Assembly (NCBI GenBank): GCA_016867095.1
Contig: VGKK01000076.1
Span: 1 to 5,506 of the forward strand
Direction of reading: 5' to 3'
DNA: 5,506 bases
Origin: Candidatus Omnitrophota bacterium
GTDB lineage: Bacteria > Omnitrophota > Gorgyraeia > Gygaellales > Profunditerraquicolaceae
The stretch's first letter is position 1, and each line of letters starts with the position of its first letter. A program made the translations under genes and the position numbers. The notes under the pieces are model-generated. The model made no database searches and had not been told where the DNA came from. It saw only the letters and a program-made list of their open reading frames with translations. This document shows positions 1-5,506 of the stretch, in pieces.

Positions 1-422
1 AAGATGATATCTCCCGGGACAATATCCTTTGTGGCTATCTCGGTTACTTCGCCTGAGCGCATTACTTTGGCCTTTGGCGATGACAACTCCTTGAGAGAAT
101 CCATAGTACTCTGCGCCCTGGATTCCTGTATAAAGCCCATTACCGCGTTAGAACACAATACAAAAAGAATAACCGCGGCGTTGGTGGTTTTACCAACGAA
201 GAAAGAAATCAAACCGGCGAACAACAGGATGTAGATAAGCGGGCTTTTGAATTGTTTAACAAAGATGAGAAATTTGCTTTCCCTCTTTTTTGACAGCAAC
301 TGGTTTAACCCGTATTTATCTAGCCTGGCCTTGGCCTCTTGGCCGGTGAGCCCGGATGCGCTAGTCTGAAGATACCCCAAGACCTCTTCTATCGAATGCT
401 GGTACCATTCTAACTTTTTCAT
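1..422 (-). CDS. P-type cation-transporting ATPase, N-terminal part (cut by window edge)
   Basis: Only the first 140 residues are present; the gene continues past the left edge. Seen: an N-terminal cation-ATPase domain (residues about 1-60, with GLTGQEAKARLDKYGLN), a first membrane helix (about 62-77), a second helix (about 82-99) ending in NAVMGFIQE, then the start of the actuator domain with SSPKAKVMRSGEV and IVPGDII. These are the classic landmarks of P2-type ATPases (SERCA/PMA-like or Na+/Ca2+-type pumps of the inner membrane). The phosphorylation site (DKTGT) and the ion-binding helices lie outside the window, so the transported ion cannot be named. The ATG overlaps the pyruvate kinase stop in an ATGA arrangement (4-bp overlap), which implies translational coupling. 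The upstream ACAGG is only a weak ribosome binding site. The family call is firm, the ion specificity unknown. Confidence 0.9.
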   Translation of the reverse strand, partial: MKKLEWYQHSIEEVLGYLQTSASGLTGQEAKARLDKYGLNQLLSKKRESKFLIFVKQFKSPLIYILLFAGLISFFVGKTTNAAVILFVLCSNAVMGFIQESRAQSTMDSLKELSSPKAKVMRSGEVTEIATKDIVPGDII

Positions 423-1435
423 TTTTTGCCTGTCAAATATCTCTCGGTAAATTTTATGATATTATTCATCATGACAACTGTTTCAACCGGATATTTCCCC
501 ACGGCTGATTCTGCAGAAAGCATAACAAAATCAGTGCCGTCTATTATGGCGTTTGCCACGTCTGTGACTTCTGCGCGGGTAGGGCGAAGATTATCCGTCA
601 TACTCTCAAGCATTTGTGTGGCGGTAATGACGAATTTGCCTGCACGGTTGCATTTTTTTATAATCATCTTTTGGATAACGGGGATTTCATAAATAGGCAA
701 CGATACCCCCATATCCCCGCGCGCGATCATGATGCCATCTGAAACCTTGATTATCTCATCAATATTCTTTATACCTTCCCTATTCTCTATCTTGGCAACA
801 ATCCGGCACCGCGAACCAGGATTAAACAATGCTCTTACATCCAAAATGTCATTCTTGGTACGCACAAATGACTGGGCGATATATTCCACGTTTTGCTTTT
901 GGCAAAAAGACGTATCCTCTATATCCTTGCGACTAATGCCGCCGAATTCAAGCCTCGCCTGCGGAATATTTACACCCTTATGCTCCTTCAGCAGACCGCC
1001 GATAATTACTTTGGTCTTAAGCCTGTTTTTTGCTCTGCCGATCACTTCTAAGGCGATATTCCCGTCATCTAAAAACATCTGGTGTCCGGTCTTAATGCTA
1101 CGTAGCGAGCCTTGATAATCAAAAGGTATTATTTCATGAGATCCTTTTATGTTTTGCTGAGTAAGCCATACTACCCGGCTTTTTTTAAGCAAAACCGAGG
1201 CAAGAAGGCTGCCTACTCTTATACGATGCCCCTGAAGGTCACCAAGAATCTTGATGCGCCTTAGATATTTAGTGTTTAAAAGCCGGGCAAGCGCTATCCT
1301 CTGAAGCAGCTCCTGCGGTTTACCGTGGGAGAAGTTCAAACGGGCAACATCCATACCCGCAAGCATCATTTTCCTAATCATAGTCTCGCTTGATGATGCC
1401 GGACCGAGAGTACAGATTATTTTAGTTTTTACCAT
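419..1435 (-). CDS. pyk: pyruvate kinase, short form lacking the C-terminal domain
   Basis: Catalyses phosphoenolpyruvate + ADP to pyruvate + ATP in the cytoplasm, the last step of glycolysis. Seen in order: KTKIICTLGPAS at the N-terminus; ARLNFSHG (31-38; R32, N34, S36 for phosphate/K+ contacts); DLQGHRIR (66-73); B-domain sequence (about 75-155) with FLDDGNIALEV; KIEN (215-218; K215 and E217); MIARGDMGV with D241; TATQMLESM (271-279, T273); PTRAEVTDVANAI; and MLSAESAVGKYPVE. All catalytic residues I can place are present. Usual length is about 470 residues; at 338 this one stops at the end of the barrel and lacks the C-terminal allosteric domain. The next gene starts at once, so no frameshifted remnant is hidden there. 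DLQGHRIR replaces the usual DLQGPKIR, with arginine where K+-independent enzymes carry lysine. A GAAGGG ribosome binding site (1441-1446) sits 5 nt before the ATG. It lies 27 bp after the phosphorylase gene, probably in one transcript. Confidence 0.92.
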   Translation of the reverse strand: MVKTKIICTLGPASSSETMIRKMMLAGMDVARLNFSHGKPQELLQRIALARLLNTKYLRRIKILGDLQGHRIRVGSLLASVLLKKSRVVWLTQQNIKGSHEIIPFDYQGSLRSIKTGHQMFLDDGNIALEVIGRAKNRLKTKVIIGGLLKEHKGVNIPQARLEFGGISRKDIEDTSFCQKQNVEYIAQSFVRTKNDILDVRALFNPGSRCRIVAKIENREGIKNIDEIIKVSDGIMIARGDMGVSLPIYEIPVIQKMIIKKCNRAGKFVITATQMLESMTDNLRPTRAEVTDVANAIIDGTDFVMLSAESAVGKYPVETVVMMNNIIKFTERYLTGKK

Positions 1436-1462
1436 AGAATCCCTTCATAGTACCTGGCTTAC

Positions 1463-3157
1463 TTATAAATAAGCATTTAACACATACTCCTGAACCATTC
1501 TTTGGGTGTTAAAAAATGAGGCGTTCAACGCTATCGCGTGACGCATTACTTCCAGCCATTTGTCTTTCTCTTTGTAGAACATCGGAATAATTATCTTCTC
1601 TAATTTCTGGTATAAATCACGGGCATCCTGCGCGCTATCTCTGCCCTGACTTTGCAAAGTACCAATAGCCCAGCCGGTAACGTTCTCAATACATCCTTCT
1701 ATCCACCACCCGTCAAGAACGCTCAAATTCGGCACACCGTTAAGGCAGGCCTTCATTCCGCTTGTGCCTGAAGCCTCCTGCGGCGGAAGGGGATTATTCA
1801 GCCAGAGGTCGACACCGCTGGTAATTAATCTTCCCTGTGTCATATCGTAATTTTCAAGATAAGCTACCTTAATTCTGGGTTTAAGCTCTTTAATCCTTGA
1901 AAAAATATTTCTTATCAGCTCTTTTCCACCGCCATCACTGGGATGAGCCTTCCCGGCATAAATGATCTGCATCCTGCCTGCTTTATCATTGATCTCGGTC
2001 AACCGGTTTATATCGCTTAATAAAAGGTCTGCTCTTTTATAGGCCGTGACACGCCGGGCAAAACCTATAGTAAAAGTATCTTGGTCCATACCGGCTCCGG
2101 TACGGGCATTAACATGATCAATGAGCTCTTTTTTTGCCTCTTGGTGCGCCCGGGATATCTCGTCTTTAGGAATACCCATGGCGTAACGCAGGGAAAAATA
2201 ATCTGATTGCCAACCGGGTATATGTTTATCATAGAGCTTTTTGAACGCGGGGGCTGCCCATGTCAATAAATGAACCCCGTTGGTAATAGAATCTATGGAA
2301 TAACCGGGAAACATCTCCCGCGTCACTTCTCCGTGTCTCTTGGCTACTCCGTTTATATATTTACTTAGGTTCAAAGCGATCAAGGTCATATTCATTTCGT
2401 TGTCCCGGATAAATATATCCGGCATTTCAAGGGGCAGATTACTCTGCAGGGCTTTTCTTGCAAGCTCAAGCGGAAATCTGTCGTGGCCTGCAGCTACCGG
2501 TGTATGGGTGGTAAATATACACTTGTTCCTTACTGACTCAAGGTCATATTTTTTATGCAAGTCCTGCTCGCCGTCTTTTTTTGTCCTCTCCAATAATTCC
2601 AGCGCCAGAAAGGCGGCATGGCCTTCGTTCATATGGTATTTCTCGATATTTTTATAGCCGATAGCTTCGATGATCCTCACTCCCCCTATACCAAGGATTA
2701 TTTCCTGGCAAAGCCGGTACCACTGATCGCCTCCGTAAAGAAAACTGGTCAGGTTGCGGTCGTATTCGGCGTTTTCCTGTAAGTTAGTATCCAGAAAATA
2801 AACAGGGACTATTGCTCCGGTAATCCCTTTTATGCCATATTCCCAGGCTTGTATTTTGACTTTTCTTCCTTCAATGTTCACGCTTGCTTGCGCCGGTAAA
2901 AGCGTTAAAAACTCTTCCTTTGGCCAGCCTGCAGGAGCCTCTGCTTGAGCACCGTTTGAGTCCAGTTTCTGCGCGAAATAACCTTTTTCGTTAAGCAGCG
3001 TTACAGCGATAAGCGATACCCCTAAATCCGCGCAGGATTTTAAAGTATCACCTGCCAGGACCCCTAATCCGCCGCTATAGGTGGACATCTTGGTGTCAAG
3101 GCCCGCTTCCATGGTAAAATAGGCGATATTTCTTTTCTTGAGATCTTGTTTATTCAT
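1463..3157 (-). CDS. glgP: alpha-glucan (glycogen) phosphorylase, short form, GT35
   Basis: PLP-dependent enzyme that splits alpha-1,4-glucan with phosphate to release glucose-1-phosphate, in the cytoplasm. Seen: IAYFTMEAGL (11-20); STYSGGLGVLAGDTLKS (25-41), typical of the short alpha-glucan phosphorylase family; HMNEGHAAF (175-183); TTHTPVAAGHD (216-226); TNGVH (292-296); FARRVTAYKRADLL (366-379); and EASGTSGMKACLNGVPNLS (461-479), in which K469 is the expected PLP-binding lysine. LDGWWIEG follows. At 564 residues it lacks the N-terminal DUF3417 extension of the roughly 820-residue Thermus/Thermotoga-type enzymes and is far shorter than E. coli GlgP/MalP. It nevertheless appears complete, ending in a normal MVQEYVLNAYL helix. 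The start is supported by GGGGAG (3162-3167), 4 nt before ATG. It lies 25 bp after pfkB and 27 bp before pyk, so a shared transcript is likely. Whether the physiological substrate is glycogen or maltodextrin cannot be read from sequence. Confidence 0.93.
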   Translation of the reverse strand: MNKQDLKKRNIAYFTMEAGLDTKMSTYSGGLGVLAGDTLKSCADLGVSLIAVTLLNEKGYFAQKLDSNGAQAEAPAGWPKEEFLTLLPAQASVNIEGRKVKIQAWEYGIKGITGAIVPVYFLDTNLQENAEYDRNLTSFLYGGDQWYRLCQEIILGIGGVRIIEAIGYKNIEKYHMNEGHAAFLALELLERTKKDGEQDLHKKYDLESVRNKCIFTTHTPVAAGHDRFPLELARKALQSNLPLEMPDIFIRDNEMNMTLIALNLSKYINGVAKRHGEVTREMFPGYSIDSITNGVHLLTWAAPAFKKLYDKHIPGWQSDYFSLRYAMGIPKDEISRAHQEAKKELIDHVNARTGAGMDQDTFTIGFARRVTAYKRADLLLSDINRLTEINDKAGRMQIIYAGKAHPSDGGGKELIRNIFSRIKELKPRIKVAYLENYDMTQGRLITSGVDLWLNNPLPPQEASGTSGMKACLNGVPNLSVLDGWWIEGCIENVTGWAIGTLQSQGRDSAQDARDLYQKLEKIIIPMFYKEKDKWLEVMRHAIALNASFFNTQRMVQEYVLNAYL

Positions 3158-3182
3158 AAAACTCCCCGGCTATCTTGAAAAC

Positions 3183-3869
3183 TTAAGCTGAAACTGAATA
3201 CATTTCTTTATACAGCCGCTGTGCGTCTTCTCTGCGGCACAGTTCTGTCCCGGGCGTCATCACCGCCGCTGTCCCCGCGGCCACGCCGAACCGTATCGCA
3301 TTAGGTACAGGCATGCCTTTTGCCAAACTTAAGACAATACCCGCAACCATGCTATCACCGGCGCCTACTTTACTTATAACGGGCACTGTCGGCGGCACAA
3401 TATGCTCTACTGTTTCATCAAAGGCCGCAATAACCCCGGCCGCGCCAAGCGAAACAACCACTATTTCGCTTTGTCTTGTTTTAACAAGCTCACACGCCTT
3501 TTCTTTTATCTGCGGTTCTTCCTTTATCTCTCCGTTAAAAAGCTCTTTAAACTCACGGATATTTGGCTTAATCAAGTACACGCCTTCCCGTAAAGCTAGA
3601 TTGAGATTTGCGCTCGGGGCGTCAACGATGACTTTAATGCCTTTTTCTTTTCCTATCCGCGCTACGCGCGCGTAGAAGTCCAACGGCACGCCAGAAGGAA
3701 GGCTACCGCTGGCCACGATATAATCCAGCCCTGGCTCCGTACTTCCCAATTCATCAAGGCATTTCTGCCATTCTTCGTCACGCAAAACAGGCCCGGGCAT
3801 CCCGAAGCGGTACTGAAGGCCGGTTGCGGAATTCCGGGAATTCCGGGGGAATTCCAATTCCGGGGACAC
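3183..3869 (-). pseudogene. pfkB: 5'-truncated 6-phosphofructokinase, PfkB family
   Basis: The remaining sequence is clearly PfkB (ribokinase superfamily; fructose-6-phosphate + ATP to fructose-1,6-bisphosphate). Seen: QYRFGMPGP (19-27), VASGSLPSGVP (52-62), KPN (101-103), VVSLGAAG (138-145), VGAGDSMVAG (168-177, D172 the expected catalytic base), and TPGTELCRREDAQRLY near the end. Homology begins at A15 and corresponds to about residue 100 of the 309-residue E. coli PfkB. The first strand set, the sugar-phosphate-binding GGGGINVA motif and most of the lid are missing. The first 14 codons (3828-3869) are repeat DNA read through in frame from a GTG inside the hairpin, with no ribosome binding site. 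An in-frame TAA lies upstream at 3894-3896. It is almost certainly inactive as a kinase, although it may still be transcribed or translated ahead of glgP. 1-phosphofructokinase or tagatose-6-phosphate kinase are alternative family assignments. Confidence 0.85.
3828..3861. repeat. iterated AATTCC units beside the left palindromic repeat
   Basis: AATTCC occurs four times here (3830-3835, 3839-3844, 3850-3855, 3856-3861), separated by runs of 0 to 5 G-rich bases. The block begins exactly where PfkB homology ends (3827) and merges into the 55-bp palindrome. Short G-rich spacers of varying length suggest slippage or stepwise expansion. Confidence 0.75.
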
Positions 3870-3910
3870 ATTACTTAATTGTCTAATTATGTATTATGTC
3901 CCCCGAATTA
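3856..3910. repeat. 55-bp palindromic REP/MITE-like repeat, left copy
   Basis: Identical over all 55 bases to 4194-4248 in the same orientation. It is an imperfect inverted repeat: arms 3856-3880 and 3885-3909 around a 4-base GTCT loop. Read as minus-strand RNA, the 25-bp stem has 21 Watson-Crick pairs, one G-U and three mismatches, with a GGGGACA/TGTCCCC core. No transposase is encoded in it. It has no U-tract, so a classic intrinsic terminator is not indicated, but a strong hairpin directly after a stop codon could block exonucleases or weaken read-through, as REP elements do. The last three bases supply the TAA stop of the small membrane protein. Confidence 0.9.
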
Positions 3911-3914
3911 CCAA
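3886..3914 (-). promoter_or_regulatory. possible sigma-70-like promoter formed at the repeat junction
   Basis: On the minus strand TTGGTA (3909-3914) lies 17 bases ahead of CATAAT (3886-3891), matching 4/6 and 5/6 of the TTGACA/TATAAT consensus. The -10 lies inside the repeat and the -35 spans its edge. Transcription would start near 3879 and read the pfkB remnant, glgP and pyk. AT-rich DNA makes chance matches common, so this is tentative. It matters because the native promoter of the cluster was presumably lost with the 5' end of pfkB. Confidence 0.25.
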
Positions 3915-4120
3915 GATATAATTATACTGCCGAATAATGGAACCTGAATACCTATTATAAGCGTGGTGATGATTCTATCAAGCGCTTTAGGTAATTCAGA
4001 AAATGGGAGCAAAAAACCTACGACATAAGGAAATGAATTAAAAAATACTAAAAAATCTAGGCTGAGAAGAATAAATATTACAGCTATAACCCAAATACCG
4101 ATTAACCGTTTTTTCACCAT
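3908..4120 (-). CDS. small two-helix membrane protein, unknown function, possibly truncated
   Basis: I do not recognise this 70-residue protein. Seen: a basic start (MVKKR), a hydrophobic helix at about residues 6-27, a short loop with SELPKALDR (41-49), and a second hydrophobic stretch at about 50-69 that runs to the last residue. The arrangement suggests an inner-membrane protein with two helices. The start is well supported: AAGGAG at 4127-4132 lies 6 nt ahead of ATG, the best ribosome binding site in the window. The final TAA is made by the last three bases of the left 55-bp repeat, so the original protein may have been longer and cut by insertion of the element. The gene sits alone between the two repeat copies, like a cassette. 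A weak TTGCCA-N17-TAAAAG pair (4180-4185 and 4157-4162) could serve as its promoter. Confidence 0.6.
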   Translation of the reverse strand: MVKKRLIGIWVIAVIFILLSLDFLVFFNSFPYVVGFLLPFSELPKALDRIITTLIIGIQVPLFGSIIISW

Positions 4121-4126
4121 GCCTCA

Positions 4127-4132
4127 CTCCTT
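4127..4132 (-). promoter_or_regulatory. ribosome binding site of the small membrane protein
   Basis: AAGGAG on the minus strand, 6 nt ahead of the ATG at 4120. It is the main evidence that this short frame is a real gene and that its start is correct. Confidence 0.7.
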
Positions 4133-4180
4133 ATGTTAACTTATGAATTATCAGTGCTTTTATCGCGGCGTCGAGTTGTT

Positions 4181-4200
4181 GGCAATTCCGGGCAATTCCG
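4181..4200. repeat. tandem 10-bp unit (GGCAATTCCG x2) beside the right palindromic repeat
   Basis: Two perfect tandem copies, 4181-4190 and 4191-4200, leading straight into the right 55-bp palindrome. It is the counterpart of the AATTCC iterations at the left copy but with a different spacer (GGC), so the flanks evolved or were copied independently while the 55-bp core stayed identical. Confidence 0.75.
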
Positions 4201-4248
4201 GGGACACATTACTTAATTGTCTAATTATGTATTATGTCCCCCGAATTA
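4194..4248. repeat. 55-bp palindromic REP/MITE-like repeat, right copy
   Basis: An exact copy of 3856-3910 in direct orientation. Arms are 4194-4218 and 4223-4247 with a GTCT loop between. It lies between the Toprim gene (whose stop is 17-19 bases further right, inside the tandem extension) and the upstream region of the small membrane protein. Complete identity over 55 bases indicates recent copying or gene conversion. Confidence 0.9.
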
Positions 4249-4269
4249 TTTTATGTCCCCCGAATTATT
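4232..4269. repeat. tandem duplication of a 19-bp hairpin arm
   Basis: The unit TTATGTCCCCCGAATTATT is present twice without a gap, at 4232-4250 and 4251-4269. The first unit is the outer right arm of the 55-bp palindrome plus two bases; the second extends the element into the 3' end of the Toprim gene and contains that gene's TAA stop (4265-4267). The left copy lacks the duplication. Confidence 0.85.
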
Positions 4270-5203
4270 TGCCTATCAATGGGACCATTACGCGCTCAAG
4301 CTCGGCGGTAAGGCGCTTGGCCGAGACTGATTCGGCCTCGAGGCCGTAAAGGACCCTCTCCCCTTTTTTGTTGTACTCTTCGAGGTATTGCTGGTTTTTG
4401 TAGTCTCTTTTGTGGACCTCTTTTAGCCAGTTTAGATTTTTACCCCGCATGACCTCTGTCTGTTTAATTCGGTATTTAGCTAGTTTGATTTCTTCCGGTG
4501 TAAGCATATCAGGGTGTATAAGGTCGACTACCCGGGTGTTCGTTATTCCGTAGAATCTTAAGTTGTCGACGAAGGCGTCTCGGATAATCCAGCCGCTGGT
4601 GTCATAGTCTACTATGCTGAATAGATAAAAGGACCTCTGAAGGTTGATTCCCTTCTTTCGGACAATGTCTACGAAATACTCCGAGGTCAGGACCGAAGGC
4701 TGGCCGCCCAGGGCGAGGATCGAGACTTTGTATTTATCGGCGAAGTCTGAAAGGAAGTCCTGGTGGCCTAACTTCTCTGAGAAAAGGACGATGTTGGCGT
4801 TAGCCCCTACTTCCCTGTGGGCCTGGTTCTCGTCGCGGAAACCGATATCCTCGTATCGCATTACTTCTATTTCTTTCACCATATAGACGATGTTATCGAT
4901 GAGCTGGGCGTATTGATCGGCCTTGGTGGCCAAGGCACCGGCTCGGGATAAGGTTGGTTTGATATACATGTACCAGAATGTCCGGATGAGTTCTTTTAAG
5001 GGCGGCTTCTCCCCTTTTTGGATTATCTCTCTAGCTTGCCAGACAATGTTGCGCATTAGGCGGGCAACATTGACAGGATAGTCGGTAGCGCCCTGTTTGA
5101 AATTCTTTATGAGCCACTCTTTGGGCTGGTCGTGGATGAGCTCGTCGTAATGGCGGATGCCGGCTTTGCGAAGCCGGTCTTGTAGGGACCCTGGTTTTGG
5201 CAT
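4265..5203 (-). CDS. Toprim-domain protein resembling topoisomerase VI subunit A / Spo11
   Basis: 312 residues. Seen: a helical N-terminal region with LKELIRTFWYMYIKPTLSR (69-87), which resembles the winged-helix segment carrying the catalytic tyrosine in Topo VI-A/Spo11 (Y78 or Y80 would be the candidate). A Toprim-like core follows: IVLFSEKLG (138-146, E143), then LALGGQPSVLTSEYFVDIV (163-181), and FSIVDYDTSGW (195-205, D199 and D201 as the DxD pair). The C-terminal LEAESVSAKRLTAELERV resembles the end of Topo VI-A proteins. Family knowledge: such proteins bind Mg2+ and cleave DNA through a tyrosyl link; in Topo VI they need an ATPase B subunit, which is not visible here. Stand-alone A-like proteins (Mini-A) are known from mobile elements. 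No clear Shine-Dalgarno precedes the ATG, so leaderless or weak initiation is possible. The stop lies in repeat DNA, so the C-terminus may be altered. A different Toprim nuclease is the main alternative. Confidence 0.65.
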   Translation of the reverse strand: MPKPGSLQDRLRKAGIRHYDELIHDQPKEWLIKNFKQGATDYPVNVARLMRNIVWQAREIIQKGEKPPLKELIRTFWYMYIKPTLSRAGALATKADQYAQLIDNIVYMVKEIEVMRYEDIGFRDENQAHREVGANANIVLFSEKLGHQDFLSDFADKYKVSILALGGQPSVLTSEYFVDIVRKKGINLQRSFYLFSIVDYDTSGWIIRDAFVDNLRFYGITNTRVVDLIHPDMLTPEEIKLAKYRIKQTEVMRGKNLNWLKEVHKRDYKNQQYLEEYNKKGERVLYGLEAESVSAKRLTAELERVMVPLIGK

Positions 5204-5251
5204 GGTTTAAGTTTACAGGAAATGATCTTGATTTACAAGGAGTATTTTTGT

Positions 5252-5506
5252 CTAAAGGGATTTTTTGCTGTTAGAAGGCGAGTTTAAGGCGGCTAAAGAT
5301 GAATTGATAAAGTAACGAATGGTAGGGATATTCGAGGCGTCTCTTACCGACAAATCGGGTGACAAATCCGACTGCCAGTATTCCTTTGTATCAACATCCA
5401 TTATTGTGAGCTTGCCTGACCAACCAGCACCGGTATCAATGTTCCATACATTACACACATGAATAGGCTGCAATGTATTGTAAACCCCGTTAGAAAATTC
5501 ACTTGA
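5252..5506 (-). CDS. calcineurin-like metallophosphatase, C-terminal part (cut by window edge)
   Basis: The last 84 residues of a gene entering from the right edge. The frame is open to the edge, so the TTG at 5473 is not a start. Seen: PIHVCNVWNIDTGAGWSGKL followed by TIMDVDTKEYWQSD. This is the conserved end of the metallophosphoesterase core in bacterial Ser/Thr protein phosphatase-like proteins; the NIDTG segment matches the LDTG of diadenosine tetraphosphatase-type enzymes. The metal-binding GDxHG, GDxVDRG and GNHE motifs would lie upstream, outside the window. After WQSD comes a polar, Ser/Asn-rich tail of about 37 residues that I cannot assign. The stop is TAG. A 48-bp gap without a recognisable terminator separates it from the Toprim gene on the same strand, so co-transcription is possible. 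Substrate (phosphoprotein or dinucleotide) cannot be decided. Confidence 0.82.
   Translation of the reverse strand, partial: SSEFSNGVYNTLQPIHVCNVWNIDTGAGWSGKLTIMDVDTKEYWQSDLSPDLSVRDASNIPTIRYFINSSLAALNSPSNSKKSL

Noticed and set aside
419..440. A frameshift hiding the missing C-terminal domain of pyruvate kinase.
   Set aside because: The next frame from 422 downward is a clean P-type ATPase N-terminus, so no room remains for a C-domain.
729..1115. A 128-codon plus-strand open frame inside pyruvate kinase, and several shorter plus-strand frames across the window.
   Set aside because: They lie antisense to well-supported conserved genes and have no recognisable motifs or ribosome binding sites; they are shadows of the coding strand.
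3662..3871. An alternative minus-strand frame starting at an ATG in the left repeat and overlapping pfkB.
   Set aside because: It is a +1 shadow of the PfkB-coding frame; the conserved kinase motifs are all in the other frame.
3856..3910. Intrinsic (Rho-independent) terminator.
   Set aside because: The hairpin is strong but no U-tract follows on either strand; it is kept only as a repeat with possible REP-like effects.
3856..4248. Integron attC sites or a CRISPR array as explanations for the repeated palindromes.
   Set aside because: No GTTRRRY/RYYYAAC core sites and no integrase are present; only two long repeats separated by 283 bp containing a gene, which is not a CRISPR geometry.
4333..4346. 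A perfect 14-bp palindrome (CGGCCTCGAGGCCG) in the Toprim gene.
   Set aside because: It encodes ordinary residues (YGLEAE region) and is GC-rich enough to arise by chance; no second copy was seen.
5160..5177. A 7-bp stem, 4-base loop hairpin (CCGGCTT TGCG AAGCCGG) near the start of the Toprim gene.
   Set aside because: It lies within codons 9-14 of the coding region with no sign of attenuation or a leader; probably incidental.

Overview
All genes in this window lie on the minus strand, so the layout below runs from the right edge leftwards in transcription order. Moderate GC, tight gene packing, good Shine-Dalgarno sites on most genes and a short-form glycogen phosphorylase point to a bacterium. 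The mix resembles uncultivated lineages such as Candidatus Omnitrophota, but that placement is an impression from memory and not proven by the sequence.

Right part (4265-5506): the C-terminal end of a calcineurin-like metallophosphatase runs off the right edge. It is followed by a 312-residue protein with a Toprim domain resembling the A subunit of topoisomerase VI / Spo11. No ATPase (B) subunit is visible beside it. This is the least ordinary gene in the window.

Middle (3828-4270): two copies of an exact 55-bp palindromic repeat in the same orientation flank a 283-bp segment holding one small membrane-protein gene with a strong ribosome binding site. Each repeat is accompanied by iterated AATTCC units, and the right copy also has a tandem 19-bp duplication of one hairpin arm. 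The stop codons of the two flanking-side genes (the small membrane protein and the Toprim protein) lie inside the outer edge of the repeat. On its other side the left copy abuts a pfkB gene that has lost about its first 100 residues. The region looks like a site of insertion or recombination at REP/MITE-like elements.

Left part (1-3869): a closely spaced cluster reads pfkB remnant, alpha-glucan phosphorylase, pyruvate kinase, P-type ATPase (25-bp gap, 27-bp gap, 4-bp overlap). If intact, it would link glycogen breakdown (glucose-1-phosphate release), the committed glycolytic step and the ATP-yielding last step with an ATP-driven cation pump. The 6-phosphofructokinase here is probably broken, so that step must come from elsewhere. 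The pyruvate kinase is complete through its catalytic domains but has no C-terminal regulatory domain. The ATPase is cut by the left window edge.
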